From: AAA164-E04 sp014239995
GTDB lineage: Bacteria > Verrucomicrobiota > Verrucomicrobiia > Limisphaerales > AAA164-E04
DNA: 64,000 bases
Assembly: GCA_029247315.1 (NCBI GenBank)
Contig: JAQWLM010000067.1
Location: forward strand, 4,380 to 68,379
Direction of reading: 5' to 3'
This document shows, in pieces, positions 18,894 through 27,204 of the stretch. Position numbers and translations under genes: made by a program. How positions within the stretch are numbered: position 1 is the first letter of the stretch; every line of letters starts with the position of its first letter. Under the pieces are notes generated by a model. It did no database searches. It had not been told where the DNA came from and saw nothing but the letters and a program-made list of their open reading frames with translations.

Positions 18894-20141
18894 TTAGCCA
18901 TGATCCCCGAACCGTTTCTGAATGCGTTCAAGAATTTCCAGGCAACGATCGATTTCATCGACATGGTTGTAAAAATAAAAACTAGCCCTGGCGGTGCCAC
19001 TGACGCCAAGTTTTTTCATCAATGGTTGTGTGCAGTGATGACCTCCACGCAAGGCGACACCTTTTTGATCTGCAAGCGTGACGATGTCATGGGAATGGAT
19101 GCCTTCCATGAAGAAGCTTACCAGGCCGGCTCTTTTTTCCTTGGGACCGAAAAGAAGCGTTCCGGGAAACCTTGATATTTCTCGGTAAAAGTAATCTGCC
19201 AACTTGGCGTCGTGTTCCCAAATGACTTCTCGTCCGATGCTGTCGACGTAGTCCATGGCCGCGGCAAGTCCCACTGCACCTGCCATGTTCACCGTGCCTG
19301 CTTCAAACTTGTGGGGTGGATCCTTGTATACCGATCCACTGAAGTCCACCTCTGCAATCATCTCTCCGCCTCCATGGTAAGGTGGCAGTTCATCCAGTAG
19401 ATCGCCTTTGGCGTAGAGGGCTCCGATACCGGTTGGTCCACATATCTTGTGGCCGGAAAAGGCAAGGAAATCGCAGTCAATATCTTGAACGTCAACGGGT
19501 TGATGCCCGACGCTTTGAGCGCCATCGATGATACTGATTGCGCCAACTGACCGGGCCTTTGCACAAAGGTCTTTCACCGGGTTGACAGTTCCAAGACTGT
19601 TTGAAATGTGTACGCAGCTAAAGATCTTTACATCCGACGTGAGCATTCCATCCAGCCGATCAAGGCCGAGGTTTCCCTCACGATCCTCAACGGGAAGATA
19701 GAGCAGTTCAGCACCGGTACGTTGCGCAATCAATTGCCATGGTACCATATTGCTGTGATGTTCCATCTCCGTGATGAGCACCTTGTCCCCCGGTTTCAAA
19801 ATGGATTCCGCCAGGCATGAAGCCACTAGGTTGATGGACTCGGTGGTGCCTCGAGTAAAGACGATCTCCCGGGCGCTTCTTGCATTCACAAACCGGGCTG
19901 TGCGTTCGCGTGCTGACTCATAGGCCAGCGTGGCACGGTTGCTGAGTTCATGGATGCCACGGTGCACGTTCGCGTTATCATGCTCGTAGTAGCTTTTGAT
20001 AGCCTCGACCACAGTGCGCGGTTTCTGGCTGGTCGCGGCGTTATCAAGGTAGATCAATGGATGTCCGTTGATCTTCTGGTCAAGGATTGGAAAATCCTTG
20101 CGAGTGCGTGACCCCAGTAAACCGGTTGAAGTGTTTGTCAT
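18894..20141 (-). CDS. sufS: Cysteine desulfurase SufS
   Basis: 415 residues from the ATG at 20141. A PLP enzyme of class V aminotransferase fold that releases sulfur from cysteine as a persulfide. The PLP lysine is K232 in FLAFSGHKICGPTG; other PLP contacts include TEMEHHSN and DGAQS. The active cysteine is C370 in LRGGHHCTQPLM, the group-II (SufS) arrangement. Length is typical (about 405-415). A frame start at 20231 would overlap sufT and was not used. sufT lies 23 bases upstream and the rhodanese gene 47 bases downstream. Confidence 0.96.
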   Translation of the reverse strand: MTNTSTGLLGSRTRKDFPILDQKINGHPLIYLDNAATSQKPRTVVEAIKSYYEHDNANVHRGIHELSNRATLAYESARERTARFVNARSAREIVFTRGTTESINLVASCLAESILKPGDKVLITEMEHHSNMVPWQLIAQRTGAELLYLPVEDREGNLGLDRLDGMLTSDVKIFSCVHISNSLGTVNPVKDLCAKARSVGAISIIDGAQSVGHQPVDVQDIDCDFLAFSGHKICGPTGIGALYAKGDLLDELPPYHGGGEMIAEVDFSGSVYKDPPHKFEAGTVNMAGAVGLAAAMDYVDSIGREVIWEHDAKLADYFYREISRFPGTLLFGPKEKRAGLVSFFMEGIHSHDIVTLADQKGVALRGGHHCTQPLMKKLGVSGTARASFYFYNHVDEIDRCLEILERIQKRFGDHG

Positions 20142-20164
20142 TTCGTGCTGCACGGTATGCAAGC

Positions 20165-20725
20165 TCACATCAGGCCAAGTTGCAGTTTGGCTGCCTCGGT
20201 CATCATGCCCTGGTTCCACTGTGGTTCCCAAACCAACTCGACGTCTGCCTCAGCGACATCCTCGATACACATGATCTTGTTTTGTACATCCTGTTGAATC
20301 ATGGGGCCCATGCCACAACCTGGAGCTGTAAGGGTCATCTTGACCATGACGTGAAAGTCATCGTCTCCTTCAGCCTCGGTGACCACGCAGTCGTAAATCA
20401 GCCCGAGATCAACGACATTCACAGGTATTTCAGGATCGAAGCAGGTTTTCATTTGTTCCCACACCCGTGTTTCCACCTCTTCCGTGTTGGCCTTCTCTCC
20501 CTCTGCAGAGGCGCGGACACGCGCATCGCTGACTTCCTTCCCCAAGGCATCGGCGTCACTGCCCTGAATGCGGAACATGTTGCCATTGACCACCACCGTG
20601 AAGGAGCCCCCAAGCTCCTGAGTAATGGTGGCGGATTCCCCTTTCACGAGGGTTACGGCGTCCCCGGCCGGCACGATGGCAGCCTCGACGTCGCGTTTGA
20701 GTTCGATAGACTCCTGATGATGCAT
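20165..20725 (-). CDS. sufT: SufT, MIP18/DUF59-type iron-sulfur maturation protein
   Basis: 186 residues. The C-terminal half is a MIP18 (DUF59) domain: CFDPEIPVNVVDLGLIYDC, then MTLTAPGCGMGPMIQQDVQ with the conserved APGC cysteine. The N-terminal extension, with SFTVVVNGNMFRIQG, marks the long SufT form found in SUF operons. SufT is thought to help mature certain Fe-S proteins under high demand rather than to be the main scaffold. It lies 19 bases after sufD and 23 before sufS, so it is part of the operon. Confidence 0.93.
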   Translation of the reverse strand: MHHQESIELKRDVEAAIVPAGDAVTLVKGESATITQELGGSFTVVVNGNMFRIQGSDADALGKEVSDARVRASAEGEKANTEEVETRVWEQMKTCFDPEIPVNVVDLGLIYDCVVTEAEGDDDFHVMVKMTLTAPGCGMGPMIQQDVQNKIMCIEDVAEADVELVWEPQWNQGMMTEAAKLQLGLM

Positions 20726-20744
20726 GGAATATTTAAAGTTTGTT

Positions 20745-22100
20745 TTACTGTCTTTCAGTCAACCTGAAGTTTGAAAAATTCTCCAGTCGATTCCAGACGA
20801 TTTGGTTCAGTTCAGCACCGATTGCCTGGTGCTCAATCCTGTCTGTGATTTCTCCCGCAAAGGCATGCACGAGCATGCGCTGTGCCACCGGCTTGGGTAT
20901 GCCCCTGCTGCGAAGGTAATAAATGGCCTCCTCATCCAGTTGCCCAATGGTTGCCCCGTGGGTGCATTTAACGTCGTCGGCGTATATCTCAAGCTGAGGC
21001 TTGGTGTCGACCGTGGCGTCGTTGGAGAGTAGCAGATTCTTGCTTGTTTGTTTAGCGTCAGTCTTCTGGGCGATTTGTTGAACGAGAATGCGACCATGAA
21101 ATACCGCTCGTGCGTGATCGTCGAGAATGCCGTTGAAATATTCATGACTTTCACCATGTGGTTGAGCGTGTTCAACAATCATGTGGTTGTCTGCCAATTG
21201 ATGCCCATCCGCAAGGTTGAGTCCATTGAGGACACAGGCAAGCCCTTCGCCGTCCAGCTTTGTGCGAATGGTGTTTCGGTTGATGCGCCCTCCCATGGTC
21301 AGGTAGTGGGATCGGAAACGGGCCGCGCGCCCCATGTGTACGTAGATGCTTGCCATGTGAAATGCCTTCTGCGATTCCTCCTGAACTTTCACATGCTCAA
21401 TCCTTGCTTCAGGATCGACAACGAACTCGGTGGTTGGTGCGTTGAGATAACAGGCGTCATTCAATCCATGATGCGATTCCAGTATCGTGCAGTTTGACAA
21501 TGTTTCCGCATGGATGACGAAACGGGGAAAAATACCCTTTCCTTCAGCATTTCCACTTGAAAGATGGATGATCTGGATTGGGGTGTCGACATGGCATTTC
21601 CTGGGCAAGTGCAGGTATAGTCCATCCTTGAAGTAAGCGCTGTTCAATGCTGCGAAGGGATTGTCATTTTGGTAGGAACAGTTTCCAAGGTGCCTTTCGA
21701 GCTCAGCGTGATGGGTTTTGAGTGCCTCGTGCAAGGGGAGGGCGATCGCTTCGGCGGGAAGGGCGGACAGGTCTGAGCTCTCCTGCTGGTATCGGCCGTC
21801 CAGGAACACCAGTCGAATCGTTGATTGTTCCTTCAAGGGGTAGGCTACGTTTACCAAGGTCCGGTTGTCCAATTTCTCAGCAGCCGTCATCGGCAGGAAG
21901 GCCATTTGGCGGATGGGATCGATATTGGTGAAACGCCAATCTTCATCGTTCAGGGTGGGTAACCCCGTCTTGGCGTACTGTGCGATTCCCGCCTTACGAA
22001 AGGGAAGAAGCCATGCTGAGGAAGGCGTCATTGCCCTTTCCTCGGCATCAAATGCCTCCAGCCACTGGTCATTTTCCTTGATCTGTTCTGTTTCAGTCAT
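20745..22100 (-). CDS. sufD: Fe-S cluster assembly protein SufD
   Basis: 451 residues from the ATG at 22100. The family's beta-helix core is recognisable in CTHGATIGQLDEEAIYYLRS and AVFHGRILVQQIAQKTDAKQ, with the terminal conserved GIPKPVAQRMLVHAFAGE segment. SufD pairs with SufB in the SufBC2D scaffold complex. The N-terminal region contains LNDEDWRFTN, the typical SufD entry segment. A frame start at 22157 would overlap sufC and was rejected. Gaps are 23 bases from sufC and 19 to sufT. Confidence 0.95.
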   Translation of the reverse strand: MTETEQIKENDQWLEAFDAEERAMTPSSAWLLPFRKAGIAQYAKTGLPTLNDEDWRFTNIDPIRQMAFLPMTAAEKLDNRTLVNVAYPLKEQSTIRLVFLDGRYQQESSDLSALPAEAIALPLHEALKTHHAELERHLGNCSYQNDNPFAALNSAYFKDGLYLHLPRKCHVDTPIQIIHLSSGNAEGKGIFPRFVIHAETLSNCTILESHHGLNDACYLNAPTTEFVVDPEARIEHVKVQEESQKAFHMASIYVHMGRAARFRSHYLTMGGRINRNTIRTKLDGEGLACVLNGLNLADGHQLADNHMIVEHAQPHGESHEYFNGILDDHARAVFHGRILVQQIAQKTDAKQTSKNLLLSNDATVDTKPQLEIYADDVKCTHGATIGQLDEEAIYYLRSRGIPKPVAQRMLVHAFAGEITDRIEHQAIGAELNQIVWNRLENFSNFRLTERQ

Positions 22101-22123
22101 GACACCATTCAGGAAATTTGTTT

Positions 22124-22897
22124 TCACGCTGTTTGAGCGGCCTCTTGGATCACCCAATCGTAGCCCTTGTCTTCGAGCTCGAGTGCCAGTTCCTTGGGGC
22201 CAGTTTTGATAATACGACCGTCGTGAAGCACATGTACGACGTCCGGAACGATGTAATCCAGCAGTCGTTGATAATGGGTGATGACCAGTTGTGCCGTGTT
22301 GGGATTGCGCAGGCGGTTCACGCCATTGGCCACAACCTTCAAGGCATCAATATCCAAACCCGAGTCCGTCTCGTCCAGAACGGCCATGATGGGTTCCAGT
22401 GCGGCCATTTGGAAAATTTCGTTGCGCTTCTTTTCCCCACCCGAGAAACCCACATTCAGGGAACGCTTGAGAAAGTCTCCCGGCAGGTCGAGTAATTTTG
22501 CTTTTGTTTTGATATACTTCAGAAATTCCACGGCATCCAATTCCTTTTCGCCTCGTGCCTTTCGCATTTCGTTGATTGCGGACTTGAGGAAATAGGTGGT
22601 ATTCACGCCTGGAATCTCCACCGGGTATTGGAATGCCAGAAAAAGGCCCAGGTGTGCTCGCTTGTCCGGTTCAAGTTCCAGCAGATCCTGCCCCTTGAAT
22701 GCGATGGTACCCTCGCTTATTTCGTAACCCTCGCGACCTGCAATGACAGATGCGAGCGTACTTTTTCCGCTGCCATTTGGCCCCATGATGGCATGGACTT
22801 CACCGGCGTGGACCTGCAGGTCGATGCCATTCAGGATGGCTCGCCCCTCAACACCAGCTTTCAAGTTTCTGATCTCTAACAATGGTTGATTTGACAT
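22124..22897 (-). CDS. sufC: Fe-S cluster assembly ATPase SufC
   Basis: 257 residues, a soluble ABC-type ATPase. Walker A is GPNGSGKST (39-47), the signature is GFSGGEKKRNEI, Walker B is MAVLDETDSGLD, and the switch histidine is in VITHYQRLLDYI. All are as in SufC, whose ATP hydrolysis remodels the SufBC2D scaffold. The length is standard. It is between sufB (42 bases) and sufD (23 bases). Confidence 0.97.
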   Translation of the reverse strand: MSNQPLLEIRNLKAGVEGRAILNGIDLQVHAGEVHAIMGPNGSGKSTLASVIAGREGYEISEGTIAFKGQDLLELEPDKRAHLGLFLAFQYPVEIPGVNTTYFLKSAINEMRKARGEKELDAVEFLKYIKTKAKLLDLPGDFLKRSLNVGFSGGEKKRNEIFQMAALEPIMAVLDETDSGLDIDALKVVANGVNRLRNPNTAQLVITHYQRLLDYIVPDVVHVLHDGRIIKTGPKELALELEDKGYDWVIQEAAQTA

Positions 22898-22939
22898 AGT
22901 TTAAACTGCGTTTCTTGCTTCCTTTTTCCCGCTCAAGGG

Positions 22940-24388
22940 TTACCCAACACTGCCTTCGAGACTCACACCGAGAAGTTTTTGAGCTTCAACGGCAAATTCC
23001 ATAGGGAGTTCCCGAAAGACCTCTTTGCAGAACCCATTCACAATCATGTTCACCGCGTCCTGGTTGGATATGCCTCGTTGGTTGCAGTAGAAGATCTGGT
23101 CTTCACCTATTTTGCTCGTGGTGGCCTCATGTTCGACACTTGAGCTTGTGTTCTTGACTTCAATATAAGGGAAAGTATGGGCTCCACACTGGTCGCCGAT
23201 CAGTAGGGAATCGCATTGGGAAAAATTACGTGCGTTTTCAGCTGATTTGCGTACCTGCACCAGACCGCGATAGCTGTTCTGTCCCTTTCCAGCGGATATG
23301 CCTTTGGAAATAATGGTGCTTCGTGTGTTTTTCCCGACATGGATCATCTTGGTGCCGGTATCCGCCTGTTGACGATTATTGGTGAGGGCAACAGAATAGA
23401 ATTCACCAATGCTGTTTTCGCCCTGAAGCACGCAACTTGGATACTTCCATGTGATTGCCGAGCCGGTCTCCACCTGGGTCCATGAGATTTTGGAGTTTCT
23501 CCCCTTGCACAAGCCTCTCTTGGTGACGAAATTATAAATGCCTCCTTTACCCTCTTCATCACCAGGATACCAGTTTTGCACCGTGGAGTATTTAATTTCT
23601 GAATCGTCCAATGTCACCAGTTCCACGACCGCTGCATGGAGTTGGTTTTCATCACGCATGGGTGCTGTGCACCCCTCAAGATAACTCACATAGCTGCTTT
23701 CCTCTGCCACGATGAGTGTGCGTTCAAATTGTCCGGACTTGGCTGCGTTGATCCTGAAATAAGTGGAGAGTTCCATGGGGCAGCGAACGCCCTTGGGAAT
23801 AAAGACAAATGATCCGTCACTGAAAACGGCAGCATTGAGTGCCGCATAATAATTATCGGTGTAAGGCACGACGCTGCCCAGGTATTTACGGACTAGATCT
23901 GGATGTTTTTGAATCGCTTCGGACATGGGGCAAAAAATAATACCCTTCTCCGCGAGTGTCTCCTGATAGGTTGTTCCGACGGAAACACTGTCAAAGACAG
24001 CATCCACCGCTACGCCTGCGAGGCGTGCGCGCTCATGCAGCGGAATCCCGAGCTTTTCGTAGGTTTCAAGCAATTTAGGATCCACCTCATCCAGGCTCTT
24101 GGGTCCATCACTCTTACTCTTGGGTGCTGAATAGTAAACGATGTCCTGAAAATCCACGGGTGGATAATGCACTTGCGGCCATGTTGGCGGGGTCATCTGT
24201 TGCCAGTATCGGAATGCCTTGAGGCGCCATTGGAGCATGAATTCAGGCTCCTTCTTCTTGGCGGATATAAACCTTACAATGTCCTCGCTCAGTCCGGGAG
24301 GTGCTGAATCGGATTCAATGTCGGTGACAAAACCGTATTTGTACTCGCTTTTGACAAATCCCTCGATGGTTTCTGTTGCGCTGCTCAT
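22940..24388 (-). CDS. sufB: Fe-S cluster assembly protein SufB
   Basis: 482 residues. SufB is the main scaffold subunit of SufBC2D. Family landmarks are FIPKGVRCPMELSTYFRIN, SYVSYLEGCTAPM, WYPGDEEGKGGIYNFVTKRG, and near the end SKIGEDQIFYCNQRGIS, with the cysteines expected for persulfide transfer. The first structural gene after the regulator, 107 bases downstream of it. That spacer contains a TTGACA on the coding strand close to the start codon, but I could not place a matching -10 box, so the operon promoter is not assigned. Confidence 0.97.
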   Translation of the reverse strand: MSSATETIEGFVKSEYKYGFVTDIESDSAPPGLSEDIVRFISAKKKEPEFMLQWRLKAFRYWQQMTPPTWPQVHYPPVDFQDIVYYSAPKSKSDGPKSLDEVDPKLLETYEKLGIPLHERARLAGVAVDAVFDSVSVGTTYQETLAEKGIIFCPMSEAIQKHPDLVRKYLGSVVPYTDNYYAALNAAVFSDGSFVFIPKGVRCPMELSTYFRINAAKSGQFERTLIVAEESSYVSYLEGCTAPMRDENQLHAAVVELVTLDDSEIKYSTVQNWYPGDEEGKGGIYNFVTKRGLCKGRNSKISWTQVETGSAITWKYPSCVLQGENSIGEFYSVALTNNRQQADTGTKMIHVGKNTRSTIISKGISAGKGQNSYRGLVQVRKSAENARNFSQCDSLLIGDQCGAHTFPYIEVKNTSSSVEHEATTSKIGEDQIFYCNQRGISNQDAVNMIVNGFCKEVFRELPMEFAVEAQKLLGVSLEGSVG

Positions 24389-24495
24389 CTTTTTTATTCA
24401 AATAATCCTGTCAATGCATTTTGAGTCACCCCGATGGGGGGAGGGTTTTTTACTCAGTGGTGTTGCAATGGTCTTTTCCCCCATAGCAAGGAGGT

Positions 24496-25005
24496 TTACC
24501 GACGGCTTCGGTTCGGACACTCAAGCGGATTGCTGCAGTGTCCTCGGATGGAGATGTCCACTTGGGTTGGAACCAACCCTCTTGGGATCTTTACGGGAAG
24601 GTCGCCTTTACCATTCTTGTAGTCCACATCATGGACATTGCCACATTCTTCACAGAAAAAATGACAATGGTTCTTGAGGTTGGAGCAATAACGGGTGGCC
24701 GACCTTTCCACATTGACCTGCTTGATAAGGCCACATTTTACCAATGCGTCCAAGGTATTGTAGACCGTGGCCATCGCAATCTCCGGCATGTCTGCCTTGA
24801 CCCTCAAATAGACATCATCTGCCGTTGGATGATCTGTCTGGTTCAACAGCGTCTGGTAGACATGCTCGCGCTGAGTCGTCATTCTCAGACCGCTGTGGGC
24901 CAATGATCTGGCAAGGTCTTTCTGCTCCTTTGCTTTCGAGTGCTCTATTTTCACGGCTGGACTCAAATTAGCGCCTGTCTTCAGGATGTCAATATTTAGA
25001 ATCAT
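24496..25005 (-). CDS. Fur/PerR-family metalloregulator of the SUF operon
   Basis: 169 residues if the ATG at 25005 is used. The winged helix is seen in GLRMTTQREHVYQTLL, HPTADDVYLRV and MATVYNTLDALVKCGLI; the metal site in HCHFFCEECG. The N-terminal zinc pair CEEC is present, but the usual second CxxC near the end is instead CSNPLEC, so structural zinc binding may differ. Genes of this type before sufB usually sense peroxide or iron. The 25005 ATG lies inside the operator palindrome and lacks a ribosome site; GTG 24954 (residue 18) is a possible true start that would place the operator wholly upstream. Confidence 0.88.
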   Translation of the reverse strand: MILNIDILKTGANLSPAVKIEHSKAKEQKDLARSLAHSGLRMTTQREHVYQTLLNQTDHPTADDVYLRVKADMPEIAMATVYNTLDALVKCGLIKQVNVERSATRYCSNLKNHCHFFCEECGNVHDVDYKNGKGDLPVKIPRGLVPTQVDISIRGHCSNPLECPNRSRR

Positions 25006-25010
25006 TCTAA
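24996..25010. promoter_or_regulatory. 7-1-7 palindrome resembling a PerR box
   Basis: TTAGAATCATTCTAA is a perfect inverted repeat of 7 bases around one central base. It differs from the PerR consensus TTATAATNATTATAA only by a symmetric T-to-G/A-to-C pair. It covers the annotated start codon of the Fur/PerR-type gene, so autoregulation is the simplest reading. No second copy was seen before sufB. Confidence 0.75.
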
Positions 25011-25393
25011 TTAAAAAGACGCATTTTCTCCCTAATCGGTTGCCTTACCATGCACAAAGTTTTCTGCAAGAGTATCCCCCCCCAAGTGATCCTTTAACCT
25101 CATGAACAAGGGATCGTTTTTTTGGAAAATACAGCTTTCCACGAGGTTTCTCCCCGCTTGTTGCATTGGCAGGAAGGATCAGGTCACCTGCGCATCTCGA
25201 GGGTCGAAGTCAAGGATGTCGATCTGCGACTTGATCAAGCTGCATGAGCAGGACAGGAGGACAATGAACCAGGGGTCGCTACAGGCCGTGCGAGTCAAGG
25301 ATGTGGTGTTTCAGGATCATGGCGTGAGTCAGGAACCTGCATCCAAGATCTAATGCGATTGACCTTCGCTCTTCCTTGCACCAACGTGGTCCC
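25006..25393. other. Intergenic region between divergent regulator and sulfatase genes
   Basis: 388 bases. Apart from the PerR-like palindrome at its left edge I find no hairpin, repeat or RNA gene. An 83-residue frame at 25102-25353 lacks family resemblance and a ribosome site, so I treat the stretch as non-coding promoter DNA. Confidence 0.5.
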
Positions 25394-26836
25394 ATGGCCC
25401 TGCTCCAGCAATTTCTCCCGGTGCTGATGCTGCTCATCGCCACCCTTTCACTCAGTTTGATGGGAGGTGCTGCTCATCGTCCCAACGTTCTGATCGTTCT
25501 TGCAGATGATTGTACCTACAACGACCTGCCGGTTTATGGAGGTCAGAATGCCCAGACCCCCAGTATCGATCGACTTGCATCCGAGGGAATGGTATTTGAC
25601 CATGCTTATCTTGTTTCTGCCATGTGTCAGCCTTGCCGATCGGAACTTTACACGGGGCAGTTTCCCATGCGCAATGGGTGTGCTTGGAACCATTCCTCCT
25701 GTCGTAAGGGGACCCTCAGCATGCCACATCATTTATCTCGGCTTGGTTACCGTGTCGGGTTGACCGGTAAGATGCATGTCAAGCCAACGGAGGTCTTCCC
25801 CTTCATAAGGGTGGGAGGTTTTGACACCAACTGTGTCAGGAACCCAACTGCCAGTCATGACATGCGTGAGGTCGCCGAATTCATGGCGAGCAGTGATACG
25901 AATCCCTTCTGCCTTGTGGTCGCACTTGTTGAACCCCATGTTCCGTGGGTCATGGGGGATCCCTCGCAGTATCCTCCGGATCAAATCCGTTTGCCGCCAA
26001 ACGTGGCGGATACGCCGCGCACACGACTTGATTTTGGCCGGTATCTAGCTGAAGTAACCTATATGGACAGTCAAGTGGGTGCCATCATGGAAGCACTTGA
26101 CCATTCCGGTAAGGCTGCAGATACCTTGGTTCTCTTCAGTTCTGAGCAGGGAGCCCAATTTCCTGGTTGCAAGTGGACCAACTGGGATACGGGGATCCAT
26201 ACAGCCTTGATTGCGAGGTGGCCGGAGCGTATTGCCTCTGGAGTGCATACCAAGGCCATGGTGCATTATGCGGATGTACTTCCAACCCTTGTAGAGTTGG
26301 CTGGGGGAAGTGTTGCCTCAGCTTCGTTTGACGGGAAAAGTTTTTATCCGGTCTTATTTGGAAAACGTAAGATCCACCGGTCTTTTTCATACGGCATGCA
26401 CAACAATGTGCCGGAAGGTCCTCCTTACCCCATCCGCAGCGTCAGTAATGGAGCCTTCCGTTTGATTCGAAATCTTCAGCCTGATGAGATCTATATCGAG
26501 AAACACCTGATGGGGATGCAGGGTGACGGGCAGTTGAACAATCCCTACTGGTCGACGTGGACTTGGGGTGCCGCGCGGGATACGTCTGTTTACCAGCTGG
26601 TAAAACGCTACATCAGACGCCCTCCCCAGGCACTTTACCACACCGCAGAAGATCCATTTGAACTCCACAATTTGATTGAAGATCCCAGGTATCAAGGTAT
26701 TCAAAACGAACTGGTCGAAGCACTGGAAGCATGGATGGTATTGCAGGGGGATCCAGGGATTCGCCAAGACTCCTGGGGGGCGCTGGAGGCTGCCCGGAAG
26801 GGCCTTCATCAGTTCATTCCACCTCCGGGTGAATGA
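25394..26836 (+). CDS. Secreted formylglycine-dependent sulfatase
   Basis: 480 residues from the ATG at 25394; a TTG six codons earlier is possible. A signal peptide (about 1-27) is followed by the sulfatase start VLIVLADDCTYND with two metal aspartates. The activation motif CQPCRSELYTG places C78 as the residue converted to formylglycine; the fourth motif position is Cys rather than the usual Ser/Ala. EPHVPW and a late SSEQGAQFPGCKWTNWD carry further metal ligands; the latter resembles heparan N-sulfatase-like bacterial sulfatases. It probably removes sulfate from a polysaccharide outside the cytoplasm; the substrate is not known. No sulfatase-maturase gene is in the window. Confidence 0.92.
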   Translation: MALLQQFLPVLMLLIATLSLSLMGGAAHRPNVLIVLADDCTYNDLPVYGGQNAQTPSIDRLASEGMVFDHAYLVSAMCQPCRSELYTGQFPMRNGCAWNHSSCRKGTLSMPHHLSRLGYRVGLTGKMHVKPTEVFPFIRVGGFDTNCVRNPTASHDMREVAEFMASSDTNPFCLVVALVEPHVPWVMGDPSQYPPDQIRLPPNVADTPRTRLDFGRYLAEVTYMDSQVGAIMEALDHSGKAADTLVLFSSEQGAQFPGCKWTNWDTGIHTALIARWPERIASGVHTKAMVHYADVLPTLVELAGGSVASASFDGKSFYPVLFGKRKIHRSFSYGMHNNVPEGPPYPIRSVSNGAFRLIRNLQPDEIYIEKHLMGMQGDGQLNNPYWSTWTWGAARDTSVYQLVKRYIRRPPQALYHTAEDPFELHNLIEDPRYQGIQNELVEALEAWMVLQGDPGIRQDSWGALEAARKGLHQFIPPPGE

Positions 26837-26895
26837 TCACGGATTCTATTCATCCAGGGGTTGTCATACGTGTAGAAAAACCTTAAAATGCGTGC

Positions 26896-27204
26896 ATGAA
26901 TTCCTTGAGCATCTCCTTGGCGCTGCTGCCTGCCCTGATGTATGGCCTCTGGGGGTTGTTTGCTGGATTCATTCTCTTGATTTTCCTCTGGCTGCTCAGG
27001 ATCGAGCCCTACGTCCGGAGGAGGACGCGGACATCTACCTTTTTCCTGTACCCTTGGGCACCATGGAAGGATTACCTAGACGGTCTGCATGTCTCCAAGC
27101 GGCACAGGCGCGGAACTCCCTCCTTTTTTGGTTGGTTTTTTTGGGGCAGTCTTCTCGAAGTAGGGGGATGCCTGGTCTGGTTGATGGTTTGGTTCTCTAC
27201 TTGA
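26896..27204 (+). CDS. Small hypothetical membrane protein
   Basis: 102 residues with an N-terminal hydrophobic span (about 5-33), a basic middle (PYVRRRTRTS, VSKRHRRG) and a hydrophobic C-terminus (about 78-100). This pattern fits a two-helix inner-membrane protein. I recognise no family. Its 3' end overlaps the convergent alkaline phosphatase gene by 8 bases. The sulfatase gene ends 59 bases upstream on the same strand. No strong ribosome site is visible, so it may be a chance frame. Confidence 0.5.
   Translation: MNSLSISLALLPALMYGLWGLFAGFILLIFLWLLRIEPYVRRRTRTSTFFLYPWAPWKDYLDGLHVSKRHRRGTPSFFGWFFWGSLLEVGGCLVWLMVWFST

Noticed and set aside
24389..24420. TTATTTGAATAA inverted repeat and TTGACA before sufB as an operator/promoter
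   Set aside because: It does not match the 7-1-7 box at 24996 and no -10 element fits the spacing.
24428..24450. CCCC-GAT-GGGG stem followed by a T run on the plus strand
   Set aside because: No plus-strand gene ends here, and on the minus strand the T run is on the wrong side; not called a terminator.
25102..25353. 83-residue plus-strand frame between the regulator and the sulfatase
   Set aside because: No ribosome site, no export or family pattern, and irregular composition; treated as non-coding.
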